Shown: positions 6,773 through 15,693, counted from the first letter of the stretch. The stretch: 41,263 bases of DNA from Opitutaceae bacterium (GCA_947474995.1 CANJNJ010000032.1:1-41263), one strand, 5' to 3'. The notes: generated by a model not told the origin, from the sequence alone. A program made the numbers and translations.

Positions 6773-9625
6773 ATGGCTCAAGAACTAAAAGACACTCTGC
6801 AGCTTCCCAAGACGGATTTCCCAATGCGCGCTGGACTGGCGCAACGGGAGCCTGGCCGGGTGGCGCACTGGGAAAAGATTGGGCTCTACGACCTGATTCA
6901 AAAGAAGCGGGCGGCCAGCGATCGCAGCTTTGTCCTGCACGACGGGCCTCCGTTCACGAACAGCGACGCCCATATCGGCACCGCTCTCAACAAGGTGCTC
7001 AAGGATCTGATCAACCGCTACAAGTCGATGGGCGGTTTTCGCACGCCCTACGTGCCGGGCTGGGACTGCCACGGGCTGCCGATCGAACAAAAGGTCTCGC
7101 AGGAGATCCGCGCCGAGAAGCTCACCCTCACCACCGCCGAGCTCCGGGCGCGGTGCGATGCCTTTTCGGAAACGTGGATCGGCCGCCAAAAGGCGCAGTT
7201 CAAACGGCTGGGCGTGCTGGCCGACTGGCCAAACGAGTACAAGACCAAGACGCCGGCCTTCGAGGCCGACATCGTCCGCACCTTTGCCGCCTTCATTGCG
7301 AAGGACCTCGTCTACCGGAGCAAAAAGCCCGTGTATTGGAGCATCCCGTTTGAAACCGCGCTGGCGGAGGCGGAAATCGAGTACCAGGATCACGTCTCGA
7401 TCGCGATTTGGGTAAAGTTCGCGGTGCCCGCCGCCGAAGCGGCCAAGTTCAACCTGCCCGCGGACAAGCCCCTCTTCGTCGTCATCTGGACGACCACGCC
7501 GTGGACGATTCCGGCCAATCTCGCGATCGCCCTGCACCCCGACGTCGACTACGTCGTCGCGGACTTGGGCGCCGAACGCATCCTCGTGGCCGAACTATTG
7601 CTCGGCTCCGTGCTCGCCGCGGCGAAAATCGCCGCCCCCCCCGCCATCGTCGCGAAGCGCAAGGGCGCCGAGTTGGAGAAACTCGCCCCGCGGCATCCGT
7701 TTATCGACCGCCCTTCCCCGGTCGTGCTGGCGGACTACGTCACCACCGACAGCGGCACCGGCGCGGTGCACACCGCGCCCGGCCACGGCGCCGACGACTA
7801 TCTCACCGGCCTGAAGTACAAACTGGAAATTTACTGTCCGGTCGGCGACGACGGTCGCTACCTCGATGACGGTCGCGTCCCCGCGGACCTCGTGGGCCTC
7901 ACGACGCTCGAGACCATCGAAGATCTCGCCGCCAAAAAACCCGCCCCCGCCAACCTGGGTGTGCTGAAAAAGCTAGCCGACGCGAATGCCCTGCTCGCGA
8001 AGGCGAAATACACGCACAGTTACCCGCATTGCTGGCGCTCGAAGACGCCGATCATTTTTCGCGCGGTTGACCAATGGTTTGTTGCGCTCGACAAGCACGG
8101 TCATCGGGCCGTCGCGTTGAAGGAAATCGAAAAGATGGCCGCCCATCACGGCTGGATTCCCGCGTGGGGCCAAGCCCGCATCCGCGGCGCCGTCGAGTCG
8201 CGCCCCGATTGGTGCATCAGCCGCCAGCGGGCGTGGGGCGTGCCGATTCCCGCTTTTTACGACGAACAAAAAAAGGCCTACTTGGACGCCGGAGTGGCCC
8301 GGGCCATCGCCGACAAATTCGCCCAGCACGGGAGCAACTTCTGGTACGATGCCACGCCGGTCGAAATCCTCGACGGCATTCCCCTCCCCGCCGGATGGCC
8401 GGCGAGTTCGGCTCTCGTCTGCGGTCGCGACACGCTCGACGTCTGGATCGACTCCGGCTCGTCCCATGCGGCCGTCCTGAAGCGGGGCCAAGGGAACACG
8501 CATTGGCCCGCCGATCTCTATCTGGAAGGCAGCGATCAACACCGCGGCTGGTTTCAGTCGTCGCTTTGGACGAGCGTGATCGCGTTTGATGCCGCGCCGT
8601 ACCGCGCCGTGCTGACGCATGGCTTCATTGTCGACCACGAGCGCAACAAGATTTCCAAGAGCAGCTCCTACGAAAAACCGCAGACCAGCGATGCCTATGT
8701 CGCCGACTACGGCGCCGACGTCATCCGCCTGTGGATCGCCTCGCAGGATTTCCGCGACGACCTCCCCATTTCCAAGGAGATCCTCTCGCACGTCGGCGAA
8801 ACCTATCGGCTCCTGCGCAACACGCTGCGGTATCAACTATCCAACCTTTTCGACTTTGCCGCGCCGCACGACCTCGTGCCGGTTGGGCAAATGGACACGC
8901 TCGATCGCTGGGCGCTGCACCAGACGGCCACGCTGATCCGCGAATGCACGGCCGCCTACGAGGCCTACGAGTTTCATCGCGTCTACCAGCTGTGCAATCA
9001 GTTCTGCTCGGTCACGCTCTCGGCGACGTACCACGATATCCTCAAGGATCGCCTGTACACCCTCGGCACCAACGCGCCTTTGCGTCGCTCGTCCCAGACC
9101 GCGCTGTACCACATCTTCCACACGCTCGTCCGGGTCCTGGCTCCCATTCTCACTTTCACGTGCGATGAGGCCTGGGCGTTTGCGACGGCCAAGACCGAGT
9201 ATACCCCCGATTCCGTGCATCTGCAGGACTGGCCCACGGCTCCGGCCGAGTGGACCAACCCCGGCATCGAGGCCGACGTCGCGGTCCTGCTCAAAGTCCG
9301 GGCGCAGGTGAATGAGGCGATTGAACCGCTCCGCGCGGCCGGCCGCCTGGGCAAGTCCCTCGACGCCGCCATCACGCTCGCCTGTCCGGCCACGGATCCC
9401 GCGATGCAGGTGCTCTCAAAGCATCGGGATTTCCTGCCCGAACTCTTCATCGTGTCGCACGTCGCGCTCAGTCCCACGCCCGACGCGGCGCTTCCCGTTG
9501 AGGTTCGCCCGTGCAGCGAACTAAATTTTTCCCGTTGTCCACGGTGCTGGCGCTCGGTGCCGGCATTAGCATCCAGTGCCCACGGCCAAGTCTGTCCCCG
9601 CTGCGCGGAAGCGCTGCGCACCTAG
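6773..9625 (+). CDS. ileS: Isoleucyl-tRNA synthetase
   Basis: Class I aminoacyl-tRNA synthetase that charges tRNA-Ile. The 950-residue protein has the family layout: N-terminal Rossmann half with YVPGWDCHGLPIE, the CP1 editing domain (VIWTTTPWTIPAN, TDSGTGAVHTAPGHGADDY), the catalytic loop KISKS at 626-630 (usual KMSKS), an anticodon-binding domain, and a C-terminal zinc knuckle with two CPRC pairs. The first signature motif reads HIGT (67-70), so the last histidine of the usual HIGH is threonine (codon 6980-6982). The frame is intact and the motif context is otherwise canonical. The start is the first ATG and has no Shine-Dalgarno. The downstream dksA-like gene starts 25 bases after the stop. 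Confidence 0.97.
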   Translation: MAQELKDTLQLPKTDFPMRAGLAQREPGRVAHWEKIGLYDLIQKKRAASDRSFVLHDGPPFTNSDAHIGTALNKVLKDLINRYKSMGGFRTPYVPGWDCHGLPIEQKVSQEIRAEKLTLTTAELRARCDAFSETWIGRQKAQFKRLGVLADWPNEYKTKTPAFEADIVRTFAAFIAKDLVYRSKKPVYWSIPFETALAEAEIEYQDHVSIAIWVKFAVPAAEAAKFNLPADKPLFVVIWTTTPWTIPANLAIALHPDVDYVVADLGAERILVAELLLGSVLAAAKIAAPPAIVAKRKGAELEKLAPRHPFIDRPSPVVLADYVTTDSGTGAVHTAPGHGADDYLTGLKYKLEIYCPVGDDGRYLDDGRVPADLVGLTTLETIEDLAAKKPAPANLGVLKKLADANALLAKAKYTHSYPHCWRSKTPIIFRAVDQWFVALDKHGHRAVALKEIEKMAAHHGWIPAWGQARIRGAVESRPDWCISRQRAWGVPIPAFYDEQKKAYLDAGVARAIADKFAQHGSNFWYDATPVEILDGIPLPAGWPASSALVCGRDTLDVWIDSGSSHAAVLKRGQGNTHWPADLYLEGSDQHRGWFQSSLWTSVIAFDAAPYRAVLTHGFIVDHERNKISKSSSYEKPQTSDAYVADYGADVIRLWIASQDFRDDLPISKEILSHVGETYRLLRNTLRYQLSNLFDFAAPHDLVPVGQMDTLDRWALHQTATLIRECTAAYEAYEFHRVYQLCNQFCSVTLSATYHDILKDRLYTLGTNAPLRRSSQTALYHIFHTLVRVLAPILTFTCDEAWAFATAKTEYTPDSVHLQDWPTAPAEWTNPGIEADVAVLLKVRAQVNEAIEPLRAAGRLGKSLDAAITLACPATDPAMQVLSKHRDFLPELFIVSHVALSPTPDAALPVEVRPCSELNFSRCPRCWRSVPALASSAHGQVCPRCAEALRT

Positions 9626-9650
9626 TTACCGATCACCCCCAAAACTCCCC

Positions 9651-10538
9651 ATGGCTAAGAAACCCAAGTCTCCCGCCCGCAAAGCAGCCGCCAAACCCGC
9701 GAACAAGAAGGCGCCGCCGGCACCTTCGCGGGCCGTTGCGGTCAAGACTGCACCGCCGAAAAATCCCGCGGCCAAAGACTCTCCCTCCATGGAAAAGCCC
9801 TCTAAAAAAACCGCGCTGCGCGCCAGCATCCTGAAGCGCAAAGTCGCCTCCAAACCCATTGCGTTCAGCCTCGACGAGGTTCGAGCGATCGCAAAAACCG
9901 TCGCCAGCAAGACGACCTCGCCCTTCCCGGAAAAACCCGGCAAAGGCCCGGTCAAACCGGCAATCCTCGCGCTCCAGAAAGCGGTCAAGCCCCAGCACGT
10001 AAAGGCCGCGTCCCTTGCGGATATTCTCGGTTTCAATCCCAAGAAGGGGAAGAAGGCGACGTTGGAAGCGGACAAGGAAGTCCCGGAAAAATTCCGGCGC
10101 TACTACAAGCTGCTCCTCGATCTGCGTTCGCACCTGACCGAAGGCATCGAGCTCCACTCCGAAGAAACGTTGAAGCGCTCGGCGAAGGACGACACGGGTG
10201 ATCTTTCCTCCTACGGCCAGCACATGGCCGACGCCGGCACCGACACGTTTGATCGCGACTTCGCCCTGAGCATGGTCGCCAGCGAGCAAGAGGCCCTTTC
10301 GGAAATTGATGCCGCGATCAAGCGCATCCATGCCGGCACCTACGGCATCTGCGAAATCACGCAAAAGCCGATTGCCAAGGAACGGCTGCTGGTCGTGCCG
10401 TTCACCCGCTACACGGCCGACGCGCAGAAGGACTTGGAACGCAACCGCCATCGCTCGCGCAGCCAGGCGGGTTTGTTCGGCGAGATGGGCGAAGAAGGCG
10501 GCAAGATGATGGACGATGACTCGGGCGGCGATGCCTGA
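9651..10538 (+). CDS. DksA/TraR-family protein with Lys-rich N-terminus and degenerate zinc finger
   Basis: 295 residues. The C-terminal part (about 150-280) matches the DksA/TraR/YteA family: GDLSSYGQHMADAGTDTFDRD, a helical segment, then GTYGICEITQKPIAKERLLVVPF. Family members bind the RNA polymerase secondary channel and modulate transcription. The zinc finger, normally C-x2-C-x17-C-x2-C, here reads Cys234-x2-Thr-x17-Thr-x2-Ala, so three of four cysteines are missing. Residues 1-60 are Lys/Ala/Pro-rich and histone-H1-like; a linker of about 90 residues follows. I chose the ATG at 9651 because the alternative at 9576 overlaps ileS by 50 bases and adds non-family sequence. It lies between ileS and lspA on the same strand. 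Confidence 0.85.
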   Translation: MAKKPKSPARKAAAKPANKKAPPAPSRAVAVKTAPPKNPAAKDSPSMEKPSKKTALRASILKRKVASKPIAFSLDEVRAIAKTVASKTTSPFPEKPGKGPVKPAILALQKAVKPQHVKAASLADILGFNPKKGKKATLEADKEVPEKFRRYYKLLLDLRSHLTEGIELHSEETLKRSAKDDTGDLSSYGQHMADAGTDTFDRDFALSMVASEQEALSEIDAAIKRIHAGTYGICEITQKPIAKERLLVVPFTRYTADAQKDLERNRHRSRSQAGLFGEMGEEGGKMMDDDSGGDA

Positions 10539-10574
10539 GCCCCGGAATCGGGCGGCGGGTGGGATTTTCCGTTG

Positions 10575-11183
10575 ATGCCAAACGAGAGCCGCCCCCCCGC
10601 TTCGAATCCTGCTGCCCATTCCGGTTCGGCCTCGGGCGGGACGGCTCCCGGCGTCATCCGCCCGCCGCTTCCCGTCCGCCTCCGGGCTTATCGGCTGCTA
10701 CTCGGCCTGGCGGGCGGAGTCCTTGCCCTCGACCAGGTCACGAAATTTTGGGTCGCCACCCAGGTGCCCTTCAACCCGCTGCACGCCCACGGCGGGGGCA
10801 ATGACCGCGTCATCATGCGGGGGCTTTTCTACTTCATTCACGTGGGCAACACGGGGGCCGCGTGGAGCTTGTTTTCCGGCCGCAGCGTCATGCTCGCCCT
10901 GCTCGCCGTGGCCACGCTGTTCGCGATTTACTGGTCGCGGCACGCCCTCGGACTCCGCGAGCGGATGGCGCAGATTTCTTTCGGGCTGCTCTGTGGCGGC
11001 ATCACCGGCAATCTCGTTGACCGCCTGGCCCACGGCCACGTGATCGATTTCCTCGACCTGCACTTTGGCACCTACATTTACCCCACGTTCAACGTGGCCG
11101 ACTCCGGGATCTGCGTCGGGGTAATCCTGTTCTTGTGGCAATCGCTGCGCTCACCCGATGGGCGAGCGCCAAGTAGCAAGTAA
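10575..11183 (+). CDS. lspA: Prolipoprotein signal peptidase (signal peptidase II)
   Basis: Inner-membrane aspartyl protease that cleaves the signal peptide from lipoproteins after lipid modification. Four hydrophobic segments are seen. Family motifs are ALDQVTKFW (near 50), FIHVGNTGAAWSLF, GGITGNLVDRLAHGHVIDFLD and FNVADSGICVG. Asp158 and Asp176 fit the catalytic pair. The 202-residue product carries an N-terminal Pro/Ser/Gly-rich extension of about 35 residues before the first membrane helix. A TTG directly before the ATG could also serve as start. It follows the dksA-like gene after 36 bases, so ileS, dksA-like and lspA may share a transcript; ileS-lspA linkage is common in bacteria. Confidence 0.96.
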   Translation: MPNESRPPASNPAAHSGSASGGTAPGVIRPPLPVRLRAYRLLLGLAGGVLALDQVTKFWVATQVPFNPLHAHGGGNDRVIMRGLFYFIHVGNTGAAWSLFSGRSVMLALLAVATLFAIYWSRHALGLRERMAQISFGLLCGGITGNLVDRLAHGHVIDFLDLHFGTYIYPTFNVADSGICVGVILFLWQSLRSPDGRAPSSK

Positions 11184-11265
11184 CAAGGTCCAAGTAACAA
11201 AAAGCCAGCGCGACAGATCCCGCCGTCTTGGTCCTTGATCTTTGTCGATTGAATTTTGTCGCGCT
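11168..11265. repeat. AAGTAACAAGG-type repeat and inverted repeat between convergent genes
   Basis: AAGTARCAAG-type units are repeated at 11171-11199 (CAAGTAACAAGGTCCAAG). Their near complement CTTGGTCCTTG lies at 11227-11237, and AGCGCGAC (11207-11214) pairs with GTCGCGCT (11258-11265). The element overlaps the last codons of lspA and lies before the end of yicC, so it could serve as a bidirectional transcript end. Related stretches occur at 12151-12180 and 22284-22316. Confidence 0.5.
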
Positions 11266-11273
11266 TCGCGCGG

Positions 11274-12146
11274 CTACTCGACGTTCGCCATTTGCTCCCG
11301 CACGCGCTCCAGCTCGTTCTTCAATTCGATGACCGCGCGAGCAATGGTCAGGTCATTGGCCTTGCTGCCGATCGTGTTCACTTCCCGGCCGATTTCCTGC
11401 AGGAGAAATTCGGCCTTCCGTCCGCTTTCACCCTCCGCCCGGAGCAGGCCGGCAAACTGGTCAAAGTGGCTGCGCAGACGGGTTAGTTCCTCGGAGACAT
11501 CACAGCGGTCCGCAAACAGCGCGATTTCCCGCAAAACCCGCTCGTCGTTCAGTTCGAGCTCCAATCCGGCTTCGCGCAATCGCTTTAAGAGCTGGGTCCG
11601 GTAATGGGCCGGAACCTGCGACGCGTGTTGGGCGATCGCCTCGACGTGCCGGTGAAGAACCTCGGCCCGCTTGATAAAGTCGACGAGCAAAGCCTCGCCC
11701 TCCTTCGCCCGCATCGCGGCGAAACTGCGCAAGGCCGAGCCGACCGCCTCAAGCACCTCCGGTTGGGCCTGATCCACCGTGGGCAGCCCATTGGTCCGGC
11801 GCTGGGAATTCGCAATCTGCCAGAGCAATTCGCCGCTGGGCTGGAATTCGACTCCCTGCTTGACGGCAAAATTCCGGAGGCGCTCCAGGGCCTCCGCCGC
11901 GGCGTTCTCATCCCACGTCGCCGCACTGGAAGAGCCACCGCCCGTCAGCTCGATGTTCACGTGCACTTTGCCCCGGACCGCGACTTTGCGCACCAGCTCG
12001 CCGATGGCGGGCTCCATGCTCTCCCACTCCTCGGGCAACGAGATCGTGAGATCGAGGGTCTTGCGATTCACCGAACTGACTTGAACGGTCAGTGTGAAAC
12101 CTTCGATGGCCGCTGTCGCGCGGCCGTAGCCGGTCATGCTTCGCAT
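11274..12146 (-). CDS. yicC: YicC family endoribonuclease
   Basis: 290 residues, the usual family size. The N-terminus MRSMTGYGRATA is the family signature, and the C-terminal half ends with the conserved FLLQEIGREVNTIGSKANDLTIARAVIELKNELERVREQ block. I placed the start at the ATG at 12146 because the frame open upstream only translates an intergenic repeat. YicC proteins are now regarded as endoribonucleases that act on small RNAs; that role is known from the family and is not proven here. The gene lies downstream of trpB on the same strand with a 123-base gap. The leader is CTTCTCTCC, with no Shine-Dalgarno. Confidence 0.93.
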   Translation of the reverse strand: MRSMTGYGRATAAIEGFTLTVQVSSVNRKTLDLTISLPEEWESMEPAIGELVRKVAVRGKVHVNIELTGGGSSSAATWDENAAAEALERLRNFAVKQGVEFQPSGELLWQIANSQRRTNGLPTVDQAQPEVLEAVGSALRSFAAMRAKEGEALLVDFIKRAEVLHRHVEAIAQHASQVPAHYRTQLLKRLREAGLELELNDERVLREIALFADRCDVSEELTRLRSHFDQFAGLLRAEGESGRKAEFLLQEIGREVNTIGSKANDLTIARAVIELKNELERVREQMANVE

Positions 12147-12150
12147 GGAG

Positions 12151-12180
12151 AGAAGTAACAAGGAACCAAGAACCAGTGGC
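12151..12180. repeat. AAGTAACAAGG-type low-complexity repeat
   Basis: GAAGTAACAAGGAACCAAG followed by AACCAGTGGCAAG, in the leader of yicC. It has the same unit as at 11171-11199 and 22284-22316. Confidence 0.5.
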
Positions 12181-12269
12181 AAGAGCGGCGGAGCACGCTC
12201 AGTCCCCGGTGTCGTCCTTTCCCTCGATGGACGAAGGAATTTTTTCCATTCTTGGCGTTTGGGATTTTT

Positions 12270-13496
12270 TTAGCCCACCTTCACGCCCAATATTTTCGCC
12301 ACCTGATTCACGTCCTTGTCCCCGCGGCCGCTTAAATTGATCACCAAAATCTCGTCCTTTCGCATCTCCTTCGCGCGCTTCATCCCCTCCACCAACGCAT
12401 GCGTGCTTTCGAGTGCGGGAATGATGCCCTCCAGCTTGGCGCACAGTTGGAAGGCGGCCATGACTTCGTCGTCGCAGGCATACGCATAGCTGATCCGGTT
12501 CCGATCGCGGTAGAAGGCATGTTCCGGGCCGATCGCCGCGTAATCGAGGCCGGCACTCACGGAATGCGTCAGTTCGATTTGCCCGTCGGTATTTTGGAGG
12601 ATGTAGGTCTTGCAGCCCTGCAACACGCCGAGCTTGCCGCCTTCGAACCGCGCCGCGTGATCTCCGCGGGTAATGCCCCGGCCGCCGGCCTCGACCCCGA
12701 CGAGCCGCACGTTTTCGTCCTGGAGAAACTCAAAGAAAAAGCCGATGGCGTTGGAGCCGCCGCCGACACACGCAATCATTTCATCCGGCAGGCGGCCTTC
12801 GCGCGCCAGGATCTGCTCGCGCACTTCCTGGCCGATCACGCGGTGAAAATCGCGAACCATCATCGGATACGGATGGGAGCCAAGCGCGGAACCGAGAATG
12901 TAGTGCGTGCTGCGGACATTGGTCACCCAGTCGCGCATGGCCTCGTTGATCGCCTCCTTGAGCGTCCGCTGGCCCGCCTCGACGCTTCGCACCTCCGCCC
13001 CCATCAGCCGCATCCGAAACACGTTGAGCGCCTGGCGCTCCATATCAACGGCCCCCATGTAAATCACGCACTCGAGGCCAAACTTGGCGCACACGGCCGC
13101 CGTCGCCACGCCGTGCTGGCCGGCCCCCGTCTCGGCAATGACCCGCTTCTTGCCCATCCGCCGCGCGAGCAACGCCTGGCCGAGTGCGTTGTTAATTTTA
13201 TGCGCGCCGGTGTGGAGAAGGTCCTCGCGCTTGAGGTAAATCTTGGCCCCGCCACAATGCTCGGTCAACCGGCCGGCAAAATATAACTGCGTCGGTCGCC
13301 CGGCGAATTCTTTCAGATGCAGTTTCAACTCCTGCTGAAAAGCCGGATCCTGCCGCGCCTTTTCGTAGGTGGCGCCGAGTTCCTCGAGCGCCGTCATGAG
13401 GGTTTCCGGCACGAACACACCGCCGTAACGGCCGAAATGGCCCCCGGCGTCGGGGATGGAGAAGCGGTCAATCGGCGGAGCAGCGGTGGCGGACAT
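12270..13496 (-). CDS. trpB: Tryptophan synthase beta chain
   Basis: PLP enzyme joining indole and serine to make tryptophan. The 408-residue length is normal. The PLP lysine is Lys100 in [15 protein letters not shown]. The phosphate-binding loop [10 protein letters not shown] and the TrpB1 signatures [12 protein letters not shown] and [12 protein letters not shown] are present, so it belongs to the standard TrpA-dependent TrpB1 group. No trpA or other trp gene is nearby, which is unlike the common trpBA order. The leader before the ATG at 13496 has no Shine-Dalgarno. Confidence 0.97.
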   Translation of the reverse strand: MSATAAPPIDRFSIPDAGGHFGRYGGVFVPETLMTALEELGATYEKARQDPAFQQELKLHLKEFAGRPTQLYFAGRLTEHCGGAKIYLKREDLLHTGAHKINNALGQALLARRMGKKRVIAETGAGQHGVATAAVCAKFGLECVIYMGAVDMERQALNVFRMRLMGAEVRSVEAGQRTLKEAINEAMRDWVTNVRSTHYILGSALGSHPYPMMVRDFHRVIGQEVREQILAREGRLPDEMIACVGGGSNAIGFFFEFLQDENVRLVGVEAGGRGITRGDHAARFEGGKLGVLQGCKTYILQNTDGQIELTHSVSAGLDYAAIGPEHAFYRDRNRISYAYACDDEVMAAFQLCAKLEGIIPALESTHALVEGMKRAKEMRKDEILVINLSGRGDKDVNQVAKILGVKVG

Positions 13497-13600
13497 GAGC
13501 GCGCAATATAAAGCGCCGCCCCTTTCGAAGCAAACCGCTTTTCCAAGCCCCCCTCACCAACCGCAAGGGTCCATCGCCACCCCAAATATAGCGGTCACCG

Positions 13601-15091
13601 TTAGCGGTTTTTTGGCGTTTGCTCTTTCCGCGCCGCCTCGCCGCGCGGCTCCACCCGCTTCACGGTCACCAGGGAAAAATCGTCCCGCTGGGGCGCTTCC
13701 CCCACGAAGCGTTCGACGGCCGCAATGATGCCGGCGTTAATCTCTCGCGCCGGATGGTGGGAGTGCGTCCGCAAGACATCGACCAGTCGCGCCCCCGAAA
13801 ACTCCTTTCCCTCCTCATTCGGCGCCTCGGTGATTCCGTCCGTATAGAGCACCAGCAGGTCACCCGGGACAAACGGGACCGTCCGCTCCGCCAGCGTACT
13901 CCCGAAGAGGTCATCCGCCACCATGCCGAGCGCCATGCCCTCCGAAGCGAGAAATTCCAGCCGGGGGACGCCCCGCGCGGGATAGGGGCGCACCAACAGC
14001 GGCAGCTCATGGCCGGCCCGGGCGAAGGTGACTTCATGGCGGGCGACGTCGATGATGGCGTAGAGCATCGTGATATACAGCCCAGCCCCGATTTCCCGAC
14101 CGAGGGCGCGGTTCAATTCGCAGAGCGCCGCCGCGGGCGTCGCATGGCGAGGTGCAATCTGCCGAAGATTCGTCCGGCAAATCGCCATGAGCAGCGAGGC
14201 CGCGATGCCCTTGCCCGAAACGTCGGCCATCACCAACCCGAGTCGCGAGTCCGAAAGCGCAAAGATGTCGTAGAGATCCCCCCCACGCGTTGGGCCGGCG
14301 CGTAATGGGCGGCGATCTCCAAACCCGCGAGCTGGGCATTTTCCCGCGGCAACAGCATTTGCTGGATGCCGCTGGCAATGGACAGATCGAGATCGAGTTG
14401 CTGCCGCTCAATTTGCAGATGGAGAAACTCGGCGTTGTGCAGGGCGAGCGCCGCCTGCTCGGCCAGCGCCTGCAACAACGTGAAGTCAGCTTCCGTGAAG
14501 CCCTCCTCGCCGCCGGGATTCGTGACGGCCAGGACCCCCGAAAAATCGCTCCCGGAAGACCAGTGGCACGACAATGGCCGAACGAACGGTCAGGGCGGGA
14601 TCGGCATGTTTGACCATGCGGGGATCGGTTGCCGCGTCAGCCAGCAGTTCGCCGCGCCGCTGTTGGGCCACCCGCCCCACGATCCCCTCGCCGACGGGAA
14701 ATTCCTCGGATTTCAGCACCTGCTCAATGAATTTAGCCCGGGTCGTGAGTTGACCCGTGGCCGCCTCGTTCAAGGGACGATGGGGCGGGAACAGCCCCTC
14801 GACGGCAATCCCACGCAGGGTGCCGTGATCGGTTTGCGCAAAGATGCAGGCGCTGAGCGCCCCCGTGGAAAGAATCGAGGCGTGCACGATTCGTTGCTGC
14901 AGCTCCTGGCGCGACAGCCCCTCGCCCAGCGCTTCGGTCATCAAGTGAATGAAATCGAAAAGGCGCTGCCGGGCTTGGGCGAGTTTCTGATTTTCCCATT
15001 CCGCCCGGTCCGACTCACGGCGGGCCCGCCGCCACGCGACGAGCGCCACGAGCAACCCGGCTCCAAGGCCAATGAGCAAAGGGAGCAGCAT
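13601..15091 (-). pseudogene. Membrane-anchored GAF-PP2C (SpoIIE/RsbU-type) phosphatase with two frameshifts
   Basis: Three pieces in two frames make one protein: a transmembrane helix (MLLPLLIGLGAGLLVALVAW), a short coiled segment, a GAF domain (HASILSTGALSACIFAQ, VGEGIVGRVAQQ, VRSAIVVPLVFRERFFG, then VLAVTNPGGE) and a SpoIIE-like PP2C domain (YAPAQRVGG, VMADVSGKGIAASLLMA, GHELPLLV, LLVLYTDGITEAPN). The frame breaks at the run of five C at 14535-14539 (one base too many) and is restored at the run of seven C at 14278-14284 (one too few for VGGDLYD). The protein would dephosphorylate a STAS antagonist such as the one encoded upstream at 15694-16206. Both breaks are in homopolymers and compensate each other, so read or assembly errors are as likely as real decay. 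An upstream in-frame ATG at 15175 is an alternative start. Confidence 0.85.
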
Positions 15092-15105
15092 GCGAAAGCC
15101 AGTGT

Positions 15106-15120
15106 GCCCGGATGCCGGGC
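15106..15120. other. Short perfect hairpin upstream of the phosphatase gene
   Basis: GCCCGG-ATG-CCGGGC forms a 6-bp stem with a 3-base loop, 14 bases before the chosen phosphatase start. There is no T-run, so a terminator is unlikely. Confidence 0.4.
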
Positions 15121-15186
15121 CGCCGCAATGGCCGAAAACCCCGGCGATCACCGCAGGAATTCCCGACCCACGCACCTCTGTTGTTT

Positions 15187-15432
15187 CTATTTTTCGAGCG
15201 CCGCCAGCACCGTCCGAAAACGGCTCAGCCCCGCCGCGATATTCTCGACGCTGTTTTCCGCGAGATCTTCAAAACGCAGGGGCTTCCGCTTGAGCGAGTG
15301 AGGCCCATTGGTCCGGTATTCGTAAGACCAGATTTCCTGCGTCCACGGGTCGTTTGCGGCCGACTTGCTGTCGAAGAAGAGCACGTTGTCGGGCAACACC
15401 ACGGCAGCGGCGCCGGTCGTCTTCCGCATCGT
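15187..15432 (-). pseudogene. Remnant of type I restriction-modification DNA methyltransferase (hsdM) C-terminal part
   Basis: The frame from about 15432 to the stop at 15187 reads as three blocks of an HsdM N6-adenine methyltransferase joined by in-frame deletions: TMRKTTGAAAVVLPDNVLF, then FFDSKSAANDPWTQEIWSYEYRTN and SLKRKPLRFEDL, then a short C-terminal helix (ENIAAGLSRFRTVLAALEK). In intact HsdM proteins PDNVLFE and the later ANVLFFD are separated by roughly 35-40 residues (IRRKLL, LRLPTGIFYAQGVK). Here the two NVLF copies are merged at about 15371-15386. The catalytic NPPF region and everything upstream are absent, as are hsdS and hsdR. It cannot be a functional methyltransferase. The open frame extends upstream to 15549 but that part is repeat sequence. 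Identification is from memory of the family. Confidence 0.75.
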
Positions 15433-15498
15433 CCGGATCGCGGAGGATGACATCCCCCGGGTGATAGCCAGAAGTGCAAAGGCGGAAACCCCGAGGCG

Positions 15499-15683
15499 CC
15501 GTGCACGGCCTTTCCTTACGTTCGACCTCACGGTCCCTTGGCCGCCCACGGAGTGGACGGCCCACCTTTACCGATCTTCGTTCCAGGACCGATCTTCGTA
15601 CCGGGTGGGCCGGGCACTCCGTGCGCGGCCTTTCCTTACGATCGGCACCACGGTTCGTTGGCCGCCCACGGAGTGGACGGTCC
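15499..15683. repeat. Tandem pair of about 65-base direct repeats with 120-base period
   Basis: GCGCGGCCTTTCCTTACG-type sequence at 15501-15520 recurs at 15621-15640, and GCCGCCCACGGAGTGGACGG is identical at 15541-15560 and 15661-15680, exactly 120 bases apart. The second copy is also palindromic: CACTCCGTGCGCGGCC (15616-15631) faces GGCCGCCCACGGAGTG (15659-15674). The spacer between copies holds a small duplication of ACCGATCTTCGT. It directly abuts the hsdM remnant and the end of the STAS gene. Confidence 0.85.
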
Positions 15684-15693
15684 GCCCCAGCGG

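Noticed and set aside
9576-9650. Alternative upstream ATG for the DksA-like protein
   Set aside because: It overlaps ileS by 50 bases and adds 25 residues unlike the rest. The ATG at 9651 begins the Lys-rich tail cleanly.
15499-15683. Tandem repeats considered as a CRISPR array
   Set aside because: Only two units of about 65 bases with a 55-base spacer containing its own duplication, and no cas genes.
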